Shown in pieces: positions 23,810 to 35,826 of a stretch of DNA of 64,000 nt. The position numbers were made by a program, and so were the translations under genes. The stretch is from Distichodus sexfasciatus. Taxonomy: Eukaryota; Chordata; Actinopteri; Characiformes; Distichodontidae. Under the pieces are notes generated by a model. It made no database searches and was not told the origin of the DNA. It was given only the letters and a program-made list of their open reading frames with translations. Location: positions 1 through 64,000 of the forward strand of contig JAVGVS010000477.1 in the NCBI GenBank assembly GCA_032718565.1. The letters are read 5' to 3'. The stretch's first letter is position 1. Each line of letters begins with the position of its first letter.

Positions 23810-26800
23810 AAAGCAAATATTTAACAGTCTGGTCATCACTGCAGCAATAATATCACTGCAGCTTCAAACGTCGCCTGCTTGTGGACAAAAGTAAGAACTG
23901 CAAAGAATACTGAAGACGGACAGACAGGCAAAATTGTTCTTTCTTGGATACTTTTCAGTGAAAGTTTTTGTCATTTCTCTTCCTGATCAAATACTGACCA
24001 GCAACAAGCTTGACTTGTTTCATGTAAACAAATAAAAGTTCGGTTGTATGCCTTTTTCAAAAATATTTCTAATGTTCAGCAATCCAGCAGTCTTTTTCTT
24101 CTCACACCAACATTCACACTTCCTTCCCAGCAAAACAAACAATGTGCTACTGCTGCACTTTATATTCAGTACATAAACCTCTTGAGAAGGGTAAAGCCGC
24201 CAGGATTTAGAGCCACAAAGACAAGAAAAGTCGCTGAGTAAATATGTTTGAATAGTCGAGAACTGTGACTTTGATCACTGTGTTTGCCCAAAGATTTAAC
24301 CAGTCATTAAACATCTTCAGTGTGTGAACACAGCACCACTAACCACACAAGACTGACAAACACACACACATACACACTCTCCTTGTATATAAAAAAAAAA
24401 TCCTGTGCGGCCCCTTTCGACCCCAGCAGGGTGAAGGGGAGAAACACTTGTGGTGGGGAAGTGGAAAAGGACAGCCACTGTCGAGGCCCCTGGGAGGTGG
24501 GTTTAATGGAGTTTGACTCACAACATCTCCATTCAGATCCCAAGAAGCTCCTTTCAATCTCACTCGTCCTTTGCTGTGTCAACTTATGTTAATAAGTTCA
24601 AAGTGACACACAATAAGAGGTGATGCCACAGATGCAAATTAAGTATGATTTTTTATCAAATTTGTAAAATAAATAAATGTGTACACTTTGCTGTAATTCT
24701 AAAAAATAATTATTTTCTAATGCAGTACAGTAAAAAATATACAAATATCCAATAACAAATAATTAAAAAAAGAAAAATGTGAAAATAACTAAAATCTCCA
24801 ATAAATGAAATTAAAATGTAATAAAGCATATCTATTTGTGTAAAAATATATACTATAATACATTATTTAAAAAACAAATGGGATTAATTTGCCAGTTGCT
24901 TAAAATAAAAAACAATTGTAATTATACTAAAAATATTTTTACTATTAAAAAATAAATATGAAATTTTAAAAGTAACATAAAATCCAATCAAACTTTCTGA
25001 ACAGAACAAAGCTAATTAACATTAATTATAAACGCTTTCTTTTCGACTATTTTTGTATTATTACCTCTTTGAACATACACTCCGCTGTGAGAAGCTGTTT
25101 TTGTGTTGTGTTGTGTGTTTACTGGATAAAGAATAGTGACGGGGTGGATGTCACAACATCACAAAACTCTAACCAGCACCGGCCCCCAAAAAAGGAAAGA
25201 AAAAGGGGAGAAAATAAGACTATTGTGGGGGTAGAGGGTCATCTAAACAGCTCAGTCCAGTCGGACCTCGACCTCGACCTCTCCGGGGTCACGTTGGCCA
25301 TTGAAGTTTTCCAAGAGCCGTCACGCTGCGTTAACGTTCCCATCTGCCCCGGCAGCGTGGAAATTAAGTTATGCCCTGTGTCAGTGCGTTTTGTCTTTTT
25401 TCCCTCCTCCTCTTTTGCTTTTGTGCTCACTATCTTTTCTCTCTAACCTGGTGAAGAAACAGACGCTGGAGAACCCGAAATAAACCCGCTTCAGGGTGCT
25501 GAGGTGGGTAAGCAGGATCTGCTACTGCCTCTTGACCACCTCATACGATCGCATATGCATTTATGGCTTTGCTTAATCTCGCGTCAGAGAATTGCAGCCC
25601 TATACTGGAATATATTTCTGCGAAATATAAAAGCTCAGTTCGACTAACAGCTCATTTTGGATTGTATTTACTAAGAATATAAAAACAATAGGACTGGTTA
25701 TTTACTTTAACGCTGTTAATTTTTTACGCTAATTAATCGTATGGTCACGTTTGTCCCAAACCTCCTTCAGTACCCTACCTGTTTATGTTTATCTGACGAA
25801 AGCCTGGTTAGGCGTTTATAATTAAGGCGTCTGTTAGCATTTATTCCAGAGAAAATAAAACCCTCCAGGATTTTGCAGTATAGCATTGGCAACTATTACC
25901 GCAAATTCAACCAATTCCCGCGAAATCATTACAATTTTTAACCTATCATTGTTGGTTCCCGCAAAACGTTGACCCAAACGCCAGCGAACTCACTTCCTTG
26001 TTACGCAGATGCAGAAACGTGTGATAAAACGCCTCACATTTACCTTCAAAAATAACAAAATGATTAATGGTTAAAAAAATAACAGTGGTTTTGTTCCCTT
26101 CATTTTTAATTAATTGTTAAAAAATAATTGTAAAGGGGGAAACTCACAACTTTATTGCAACAAAACGCCTAACCACAACTTTAATCACAATCAGGCATTT
26201 TAGGCCGCAAAAAGCCTACGAGATGTTCTCTTTTTATCTAGCTGAGTACTGAGTAAGACACAGCTTTGACATGTTTTGTGGAATGACGTCAAATATCAGC
26301 TTTGAAGGTTAACGATTCTAGTGTGTGTATGCTGTAAATCCTGATAGCATTTCAATCAGATTTCACTGTTTCCACCACTGTGTGTTTGTGTTTGTATGCA
26401 TGGCTAGTTTGTGGCCTGGTTTGTTTACCCTTGAGCCTGCGACTGAATGGCGTATTGGAGGAGGTGTTAAACCGCATGGCACAGTGCCCGCTCTCGTGGC
26501 ATGGTGTTTACGGGTTTCCCACAGAGCTCCTAGCTCTTACACAACAGCTGGTTACGGTGCCCGAGAAAAAACAAGAACCCAAAGCAGACAGCGTTAAGTA
26601 ACAAAGACGGTTATCTTGCAGGATGCAGGTTCTTGCTAGTTGAGGCCATCATTCAAAGTAAAAACTACACACTCGGGACACATGGCAGTTCAGAAATCAG
26701 GCTCTATTGTGATGTCAGAGTGAAACTTACATAAGACTTGTTTTTCTTTCTTTAGCTCCCCTCTGTCTCCCCTTCTCTCCACTCAAAGTCACTCAAAAAC

Positions 26801-28689
26801 GAGGATTGGACGGGATTAACAGCATTCCTAATTTCAAAGGGTGCCGCTCTTAAAGAAAGCTTGAAGTGATGGATTCAACTTGACAGTCTAGATCCGGGAA
26901 CCCATGTTTGGAGGAGAAAAGTTCTCAAACCTCAAAAGCTGGGAGAGTGAGGTGAATACAATTACAGCTGATTTGAAAAAATATGACAAACACAAAAGTT
27001 CACTAAGGAAAGTTCGAATCAAAAAGTACCATGATTTTTGGGGTTCTAAGCTGAAGGTTAAATGTTATCTTTTTTTAAGTTTAGTAAAAATAAATATTTG
27101 ATCTAGTTCTTCATATAAAGTAAAAACAATTTCTCCAGTTAGCTCCCAACTGGGAGTTCTATCAAACAGAGAACTGACTGTCAAATATTTCATCCTTAAT
27201 CGTTTTAGTTAATTCTGCATGCGTGCTTTAATCAAGTTTATTTCTAACAATGCTCATCAACAGAACTTTTAACAAGCTTCAGCTCTGTGAAGGCGTCAGC
27301 CAGGAGACAGCGGGAATGAAGTGTCCTCTCATTGTACAGCGCAAGGCATTGTGTGTTTAGCATTAGCATGACACAAGTGCCACTCGACTTCTCTTCTGTT
27401 CATTAAGCTGAGGGTTCTCATCCTCTCTCTCTCTCCCTTTTTGGTGGGGGGAAAAACATCACGGCTGCCATCTTGGATCTTTGCAAGTCCTGTGATATGA
27501 GAAGTCTGAATGCTGGCAGAGAGACTGGGATCTTTTTTTTTGCCAAATTAACTTACCATTTTATATTTAATAAATAACTATAATGTTTTTAATAAACATT
27601 TAATTAGTATCATATTATATAATTGTAGACTAGAATAAAGTCCAATAAGCTAATGTTTGGTACAAACAGGTCTTTGGGATAACATTTACATTTTAATTTA
27701 AGTCAATAGGATTTCATATCAAACAAAGTGGATTTAAACTTGCAACTAAGACTATGTAAAATTTCTCTTCTAAGTTCTTCTGAGAGTTCAGCTAAAGCAA
27801 CCCAGCATGTACACGGTAGCTGCACTGGACTGCATTTGTGATGGCCACTTGAGGCTTCATTCATCCGAACACAGCTTTTTTCCTCCCTCTTTAGTGTGCG
27901 CGAAGACTTCAAATAAACACTCAGGCTCAGGACAAATAAACGGGCCGCAGCGCTGCTTGGCTACGGCCTCAGACAGACCCCCACCTCACCCTTCCCAACA
28001 GGAACTAACACTTACTGCTTCTCTAAACATTTATGTTTACAAGGTCAAGTACACTAATACACACACACACACACACTTCCCCCACTCTGTACTCTGCAAT
28101 GTTACTTGATTTAATCTTGATGAAGATTACTACTGAAATCTGGAAGCACTTTGTTCAACCTTCTTGGAAAAGGTTTATCGTACACAGTCTGAAGCCTGTA
28201 CTATGGACATAAAGGTTAAAATCGTATTATGTGGACTGACTCAAATTTGTTAAACTTAATGTTAAACTGTCTCATTTTCGTTGTGATGTGAAGGTAAAGT
28301 CCAAAATTCAGAGCTAAAGAAGAACACTCCAAATAATATCATTTCTATATTGAATTTCATTCTTAAAAATATCATTTGTACATTAAACAAAGACACCACA
28401 CACAGGTACACAAGTTATATAATCCGCCTACCTGGAATACAAAAATAAACTTCCCTCCTCCATTTCATTTTTCCATGCAACACCACTTTTCACAGTCTTG
28501 CATAACATAATCTCCGGTGATGAACATCCATATCTCAAAGGCACATTATTTGGTGTTTGTCCCTAAACCACAATGTCCCAGTTGGCTACTGACCAATGAA
28601 ACCACTGATGAAAAAAGTGGTATGATACTCGGTGGCAGACCGGGAGGTTGTGAGTTCAAGTCTTTTGAAATCCTAATGGAAACTGTAGG
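23810..28689. other. Intergenic region between c9 and the gas1 3' side
   Basis: No gene is recognised. Patches of more balanced composition stand out from the AT-rich background: 25.10-25.50 kb, 26.42-26.60 kb, 27.27-27.50 kb (with the YY1-like core GCCATCTTGG at about 27,468) and 27.80-28.00 kb. They could be regulatory elements or non-coding exons. I could not assign any to a protein. Confidence 0.4.
25860..26217. mobile_element. MITE-like element (copy 2, reverse orientation, truncated)
   Basis: Begins ACCCTCCAGGATTTTGC, the same terminal motif as the dab2 intron copy, and then runs through the same interior blocks in the opposite direction (GCGAACTCACTTCCTTG, ACATTTACCTTCAAAAATAA, AACTTTATTGCAACAAAACG, GGCATTTTAGGCC). 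The far terminal motif is not recognisable. Confidence 0.6.
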
Positions 28690-29400
28690 CAGAAACCCCT
28701 AAAGGTGTACAATGTATAATTTATAACACAATTGTATAATGCAATCCGGTGGAAAGTGCTCAAAGGAAACTTAATGAAAAGTTCTTAATGTAAATTTTTA
28801 TGTAAATCCCTTCTGTAATCTAGCACCCATGGAAACTGTTACAGGTGAAAAACAATTTAGGCCAGTAAGAAACCATTACATCCTGGTGAGAATTTTATCT
28901 TGCTATCTGGAAAAGCCCAAAGGGAACTTAATGGAAAGTTTCTAATGGAAAGTGCCTTACTAAGCCTATTCCTCCTGTTATTTTCAAACTGAATGTGAAA
29001 AATGTAGGCCAGTAAGAAGCATTACATCCTGAGGGAATTACCGTAATGCAATCTGATTGATAGGGTCTGAAGGAATCTTAATGTAAAGGTTGTAATAGAA
29101 ATCTAAAGGAAAGTGCTTGCTAGTCTTATTCCTTCTGTAATTTACATTCATGGAAACCACTACTGGTGCAAAAACAACTTATGCCAATAAGAATTATTAC
29201 ATCATGAGGAGAAATACACAATGCAATCTGATGGGACATGTGCAAATGAAACTTCATGGAAAGTTTCTAATGGAAATCTAATGGAAAGTGTCGTGCTAGA
29301 CCTATTCCTCCTGTAATTTTTACCCATGGAAACCTTTAAAGGTGCCAAAACAACATATTCCAGACAGAATTGTTAGATCCTTGTGGAAATTTTGTAAGGC
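28690..29400. repeat. Diverged tandem array, unit about 145-180 bp, about four copies
   Basis: Four imperfect direct copies carry the same ordered landmarks: GCAATCTGATGG, AACTTAATGGAAAG, TCTAATGGAAA, CTATTCCTCCTGTAAT, CCATGGAAACC, then GCCAGTAAGAA with ATTACATCCTGA. The CTNCTGTAAT landmark falls at about 28,811, 28,971, 29,131 and 29,309. A fifth partial start lies near 29,398. The array reaches to about 80 bases from the gas1 stop codon, so gas1 transcripts probably read through it. Confidence 0.75.
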
Positions 29401-29478
29401 AGTCTGAAGCCTCTGAAGAAAAAACAGCTTTCCTCGTCCCACCCAGATCAGCACCAAGTCCAAGCGTCGTTTTCTTTC

Positions 29479-30285
29479 TCACGCGCACCGCGTCACCGCG
29501 AGCCCCACGGCGGCCCACGCCACGGTCCACGCGACGCGTCCCGCGCACATTCCCGCCCCGTTCTTTTCCTCCTCTTCCTCTTCCTCGTAATCGTCCCCCT
29601 CATAATCGTCCTCATCGTCGTCCGAAAAACCGCTGCCCGCGTCACCGTGAGCCGGTCCAAAGCAGAAGCTCCTCATCCGCACTTTGACGTACTCGCAAAT
29701 CGTTCTCTCGGTACCGTCACACTCGCACGTTTCCAACCGGAGCGCCTTGGGCATGGCGCGCATGCGTGAGATCACGCGCCGGCACTCGTTCGAGCAGCGC
29801 GAGCCACCGAAAAGCTTACGGCAGTGGTGCAGATAATCGCGCATGGCGGCGTTGCACTCCGCGTCTTTTGCGCACTCCTTGCGGGCCTCGGTGCAGCCGG
29901 TGTGCCGCCGGATTTTTGGCACGCATGGCTCGATGGCCAGCTTCGTGCTCCGGCAAACCGGATCCGAGGCGCACTCGCAGTCCTCCAGTCCCGGTCCGTT
30001 CGCTGTTAGATTCAGCTGGACGATGGACGAGATGCAGTGGCTCGGACATTTCTTCTTCTGACCGGCTATCACTGGTCCGCAGGCGTGCATGTACTGGCTG
30101 TAAGCGTAATTGCACGCCTCTTCCCCTTGACATTTCATGATGGCCTGCCAGCAAATCAGGCGAGGACCGTGTACCGGAGATGCGCCGGTTAAACATGTGT
30201 TCAACGCCAAAATAAAAGCGAGATGAATCCAAATCGATACCCGGAACCACCGAGCATCTCTCACGTCAGCACCTCCTCCATCCAT
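29479..30285 (-). CDS. gas1: Growth arrest-specific 1 (GAS1), GPI-anchored Hedgehog co-receptor, single exon
   Basis: GAS1 is a cell-surface protein that binds Hedgehog and helps present it to Patched; it is related to GDNF-family alpha receptors. The reading frame is uninterrupted at 268 residues, in line with the intronless vertebrate gene. Visible features are an N-terminal hydrophobic signal segment at about residues 15-36 (IWIHLAFILAL), and two cysteine-rich GFR-alpha-like modules at about 42-130 (LICWQAIMKC...) and 130-215 (CTEARKECAKDAECNAAM, CSNECRRVISRM). There is an NLT glycosylation site, an acidic Asp/Glu-rich stretch, and a C-terminal hydrophobic tail (VAWTVAWAAVGLAV) expected for GPI attachment. 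The ATG at 30283-30285 is chosen because the open frame upstream has only a GTG. The coding region is GC- and CpG-rich, unlike its surroundings. Teleosts keep two paralogues; I cannot tell which this is. Confidence 0.95.
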   Translation of the reverse strand: MDGGGADVRDARWFRVSIWIHLAFILALNTCLTGASPVHGPRLICWQAIMKCQGEEACNYAYSQYMHACGPVIAGQKKKCPSHCISSIVQLNLTANGPGLEDCECASDPVCRSTKLAIEPCVPKIRRHTGCTEARKECAKDAECNAAMRDYLHHCRKLFGGSRCSNECRRVISRMRAMPKALRLETCECDGTERTICEYVKVRMRSFCFGPAHGDAGSGFSDDDEDDYEGDDYEEEEEEEKNGAGMCAGRVAWTVAWAAVGLAVTRCA

Positions 30286-30860
30286 CGCTTCACGTTTCAC
30301 ACGGAACTGTGCCGTAGCACCATCAATTTTGCTGCTCCATTTTTATCCATGTTATATTCCTCATCTGTTTCTTCTACTTCTCCCGAAAGTTCTATGTTTT
30401 CATTGCTCCTTGTTTGCATCACAAAGATCACGGTGTGTGTAGTAACGTCCCCATTAAGTTCATGCACAAAGTGAGAAAACGCGAGTCCTGTCGCATCCTC
30501 TCTTTCCACCGTGGAAAAACGGAGATTTACGTTAATAACTTCACTTTTCCCCAACTCAGAACGCCGATTTAAAAATCGTACCACCGATGCAAAGATGATT
30601 TCAAGACTAGTTTGTCCGCGTCTAACTCAGTAATGGGAGTAACCCGCTTTCCCGAAAATATAAAAAAAAACCCCAGCGAAAATCCGTCACGACGATGCAA
30701 AAGAATGAGTTTTAGGACGTATTACTCTATAAATCGTGCTTACCGTCCACACGCACTCCAGCCGTGTAAAACACAACTTTCATTAGACGCCTCAAAAACT
30801 CCCTGCAAGTTTTCTCTCATTTCGCCAGTCTGGAGCCCCAAAGCGAGAGCGACTTCTCCT

Positions 30861-30907
30861 ATTGGACTGAGTGCTTTGTTGTGATTTCTGCGTCACCAAA
30901 TGGGCGG
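30861..30907 (-). promoter_or_regulatory. gas1: Candidate gas1 promoter: CCAAT, CRE-like and GC boxes
   Basis: On the minus strand a GC box (CCGCCC, 30902-30907), a CRE/AP-1-like TGACGCA (30889-30895) and a CCAAT box (30861-30865) occur in this order, about 580-620 bases before the ATG. This suits a TATA-less promoter with a 5'UTR of about 500 nt. No transcription start evidence. Confidence 0.45.
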
Positions 30908-31329
30908 CGTCGCTGGGGTCAGAGAAGTGACAAAGAGTTTTGGGAATTTTGGAGGGGGATGGGATGAGCTGAGGTGGGATGAGATGATATATGTCGGATA
31001 GCTCCCTGTAATTTTTGGCCTTATCTTACCAGGCTGCCAGTAATTTTCAGTATAGTTAGCCACACAACAAAAATGTTTTTTCTGCATGTTTATTTTTGTG
31101 TATTTTAGCTCTGTTATGCCATTTTGCCTGAGCTTTTGAACATTATCAGCAATTACTTCTATTTAAAATGTCAATTGTTTACTTCAATATTGTATAATGT
31201 GTAATGTAAAATATTTTACATTATTCTTTTGCATAAAGCATAGACAGACCGAAATAAAGAAAGGAAGAAAGAAAGACAAGAAAAGAAAGAAAGAAGGCGT
31301 AAATAGTAAAAGAGACAGACAGTATACAA

Positions 31330-31353
31330 TAGATAGATAGTTAGATAGTTAGT

Positions 31354-31416
<63 letters not shown>
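31330..31416. repeat. (GATA)n microsatellite
   Basis: About twenty GATA units with a few GTTA interruptions at the left edge; a GAAA-rich stretch lies just before it. Confidence 0.9.
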
Positions 31417-32201
31417 TCAGACTGACAGAAAGACAGACAATTTTTAAAATTTAAGTATTATTTACAGGCAAAAATGCAAGTCCATAAAATAAAATAGGAA
31501 AATATGAACTTCAATACTGGATAGTAATGAAATAATCACTACCAATACACATAATGTCTTGTTACAGTACTAAAGTGTGCAATATTATGTAAAGTGTCTT
31601 ATAAATAGCATAGTAATACAGTTCAATACAATTCTAATAATAATACAGCAGTGTGCAGCAGTAATTAAGTACAGAAAGTCATTAAGGACAGCAGCTTTCT
31701 TGCCATAAATGTCCTTTGATTCATAAATTGGCATTTATGCAAGAAATCACAAATATACTTAAATTTAGATAGACCTATAACAAAAAAAATGTTATTTCTG
31801 TAATTTCTGTTTCACTTCCGGTTAGCATGGCTGGCTGTTGATTCTGCAGACATGCCTTCTCCATCACATTTGGCCTCCAGTGAATGGCAGGGCAGCACAA
31901 GGGGCTCCTTTGAACCTCTTTGGTTGGATAGGCTCCCTATAGAGTGGATCGGCAGCTGTTGCAACACGTGTCTCCCCTCTTTCCCTTCCCTACTCACCCG
32001 AAAACAGAACCGGCTACATGATGCCTGATCCTCACACTAAAAGTCTTTATTTACACAGGGCTGGGGAGGCTTGGTTCCCTTCTTTTGGGCCACAAAAACA
32101 CCCACATAATCCACATCAATACGCACACAGTGTGGACTACATGCAAACTTGAAGAGGTTTTTTGAGATTTGGAATAAAGGATAAAAAAGCAAGCATACAA
32201 T

Positions 32202-32440
32202 GGACCTCATTCATCAACAATTCCTAAGAAAAAACGTCTATAAAAATTAGACAGTTTTTACCAATAACATTACAAGATTCTGACATTTAGCTCAATTTTC
32301 TTAGTTAAGATTTGTTCTTAGGTAAGCACAGAATCTACAACTGCTGAAGAGCACTCTTCTGCAAATTTTCATGCATGTATGTTTGGGCAAAACATTCATT
32401 TACTGTGTTTACATGAATTAAAGCTGCATAATATTAGACA
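32202..32440. repeat. Dispersed repeat starting GGACCTCATTCATCAACAA
   Basis: Same family as the fragment at 18.95 kb: terminal CCTCATTCATCAA followed by TTCTTAAG-like motifs and ACAACTGCTGAAGAGCACTC. No coding capacity. Confidence 0.45.
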
Positions 32441-35400
32441 ATAAAAATGTCTTAACTTTCTTTCTTTTCGCAGTAATAGAGAGAAAGGAAAAGACAGATA
32501 TTTTCTCCTTCCACACGGTTATCTGCCAGTCCTCGACTCAATAAAACCACTCAGATGGAGAACAGAGAGAACTATTCTGTGTTCTGCTGCTTTGAGCTAC
32601 TTTGACCCCGTCAGATCGCCGCCTTCTGACCGCAATGCTTTGGCAGGAGGCCAAAAGCTGTCCCTTTGCTCCATCAGCTCCACCTTCCCTTGTTCACCAA
32701 GCCCACTTCCCAATTAGAGAGATTAGAGGACCCGTGTGGGGCTGGGGTGAGGGTGGAGGGCAATCAGTAGCCTCACAAATTACTCTGGGTCTAATTACAG
32801 CTGACATTCTTTTGCAGCAATAGGAGTAACCACAAATTTAAAACATGAGAGCAAGCAGAAAATTGGCTGAGGTCAGCCTGTCCAAAGGTCATAAAACAGA
32901 AGCTATTGGACAGTAAAAATACAAAGAAGTCAACAACATAAGGGCACTGTGAAATGGCTAAAAACACACATGGACTCAAGTCATAGTAGACAGAGCCTCA
33001 GGCATGTACGTGGTCTCCACCCAGTGATCGGACTATTTATAATCTAAAAATGGCAAGAGAGGATCTTAGAGTAAAGCCAAGAGAGATGCAAAGTCTTTGA
33101 CCATGTGCCAATATTGAATGTCACAGCATCTAACCGAAGGACCAGAAAAGTTTGCCCTGGTTTGTAATTGAATTATCTAGTGTGGTGCTGCCTTGGCTGA
33201 TGTAGTTATAAATTCACTCTGGTATTTCTTGACTGGAGGAAGTATAGTTTGGCTCATAACTATACTGGATTGAGGCCAGATCTCAATTAGATTAGTTAGC
33301 AGAAGTGGAAAGTAGAGTATATATTTTTTTACATGAATATTATTCTATCATTCACTCTGACATTTAGTGGCAACCATCTTCAACGCAAACCCAGAAACTT
33401 TAATGCACAGAGACCCTGAAAGCCACACCAAACTCAACACAAAGGCAGAAGCTGTTCAAACTGCAAATGCAGGAATTAAAATAAAGATGTTGGCATTTCC
33501 TTTCCTGTAAGGGAAAACTGTTTAAAATGCATTCTAAATTGTTCAGCCATTTCCTTCTAAACTTTCTGAACAGTTTGCTATAAAGTCAGATGAGGCAGTG
33601 ATTTAGACTTGATGGGAAACAGCACCAGGCCTTATGGAAGGGGGTTTACCGTGAAAAGCTCTAAAAGAGAGAGAGAGATTCAGAAAGATTAGACTCGCCA
33701 TTTAGACCCTGCATGCTCATTAATGGGTTTTTATTTTAAAACAAGAGACTAGCATGAAGCTGAAATTCTGTCCCGGTAGCGTCAGCGTTGGCTGCCTTCC
33801 AGAGCTGTGCATGGGCCAAGAAAATTCACCCTTTCAAATAAAGTCTGAACGCTTCAGCAGACAGCTGCTCTCTGTCTTAATTTGCCTTAAACTTTACTAA
33901 AACAGCAAGGTCAGAATGGGAGAGAGAACTTTGAACTTGCTCTCACGTAAATTTGGGGGGTGTTGCCTCCTTTGCCTTAACATAGGTTTCCATTACACTG
34001 TCCCAGTTTTATTGAAGCCAAAGTTTTAAACCAAGGCATTTACCCACTGACCATATATGCTGAATAGGGTAGTTACATTTTCTATGCTATCGAGTGTAAA
34101 CCACAATTTACCTATGGTTATCCCAGTGTAAATGACAGTTAAACTAGGATTGCATGCTAAATAGCACAACTATAGTTAATCTGTCATTTATGCTTGATCG
34201 CACAGAAAAGCTGCAGGAAAACCTAAGCAGTTTGGCCAAATAACAAGAAGAAAAGAAGAAAAAACTTGAGGCTGAGAATGACATTTTCCAGAATCAGTCT
34301 TTTCATACTTCACTCCTCGTTTGAAACGCGTTTGCGGCGGAAGATGCGAATAACAATAATTCCTGGAGGAATTTTTTTTGGAAAAATAAGTGGATGAAGA
34401 CTGTCCCGGGCAGGCTGGACTGCAGCCTCCGTGTCTCCAGTGCTGTCACAACTGATTTTACACACACTCGACCCTCGCTGCCAAAAAAACGGATTCACGA
34501 GAACCTCCCTCGTTCCAAAAAGCTCCCAAAAGGCACAGAGCTGGAACACAGAAACAGGAGACTTCTTTTTTTGCCAAACTTTTTGGCCCTGTCTCCTCCT
34601 CTGCATTAATGAAAACAGCTGTTGACCGTTTCTCATTCCCTCCTCCCGTTGCTCTCTGTGTTTGTTTAACCGTCTGCTTTCTTTTTTCTTATCTTAGGCA
34701 AATGTTTCTGAATGAGTTGTTGCACCGTCGCGGGTCTTTGCCGAGAAAAAGAAAGAGAGACAGTTAAGCTCTCGATATAAAAACCATCTGTCGACAAACG
34801 AAACAGAGGAGAATGTTTGAAATTCCTCTCGCTTGGACCCCTTTTGGACTGGCCTGACCTGTAGTCTACTGTCACCTTATATATGTATATATAAATATAT
34901 ATATATAGGATGAAAAAATATTAATTTACCCAAACATTGAAGAAATATTGTCAGTTTGCTTTTCACCTGGCTGTCGATTATTGAGATGGGTGAACACACA
35001 CACACCTGGCAAGAATCGAGAGGGAGCAGAGGTCCCTTCAGACAGAGGCGCTTTTGTTCCTACAGACGGTTGCCATAAGATCAACCTGACAGGAAAATCC
35101 CGACATATTCTCCTGTTAAAAATCTGGAGAAGAGAGAGAGAGAGCACAGAACAGCATGAAAGAGAGGTATTGAGAGAAAACAGGAGATACGGTCAGCAGA
35201 AGGCAGATTCTAAAATAAGAAATGAGATTAGATAATGGTCATCTTAGGAACATTCATGATGTTGATTTGCTTGTTTGATGCTGTTCCAGCAGGTCAAGTA
35301 TCTAAAGACTCAAAACGGAATGAACACACTTTGAGCAAAAAGCTGAAGAGAAAGAGTAAAAAGAAAACTTGTCATTGGTTACATTAATCTGGTGTCCAAC

Positions 35401-35526
35401 TTGTTGGTGCAAGGCAGTAGACTGTAAGAGCCTCACTCCAATTGGTCAAAACCTTCATATTAATAGAGGCAATATTTGGCACCTGTATTTATTACAAATA
35501 TATAAAATTCAGCGTGAAAGGACCTT

Positions 35527-35826
35527 CACTCTTACAAAATTACACAAATCATGTGTAGTACTTTAGTTTACACATTTGTGTTTAATGTTTAATAAAACTG
35601 TGTTGGAAAACGTCATATCTTTTACACAGTTATGTGTAGTTTTAAAATGTACACAACATGTGCATTTGTTCACAGCATTCAACACCATATGTGTAACCGA
35701 GAACAGCACGTGTGTAAATATTATACATATTTACACATCTTTGTGTTACCTTTCTTGACACTTTCACTGTGTTCAAATTAACACAAGAAACATTTTAACC
35801 ATTTTAACACGTCTTTTCTAAGAGTG
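35527..35826. mobile_element. 300-bp MITE with CACTCTTA termini
   Basis: The ends are inverted: CACTCTTACAAAA on the left and TTTTCTAAGAGTG on the right. The interior is rich in ACACA/TGTGT blocks and has no ORF. This is a common fish MITE pattern. No clear target duplication was seen. Confidence 0.6.

Noticed and set aside
26325..26601. A protein-coding gene with its own start at 26.3 kb
   Set aside because: The open frames begin at GTG or lack a plausible start, and no family is recognised. Kept only as a low-interest transcript candidate.
29816..30250. 144-codon minus-strand ORF inside gas1
   Set aside because: It overlaps gas1 in another frame; GC-rich single-exon genes give such long false frames.
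34310..34636. 108-codon minus-strand ORF
   Set aside because: No domain, no splice context and a composition like random DNA.
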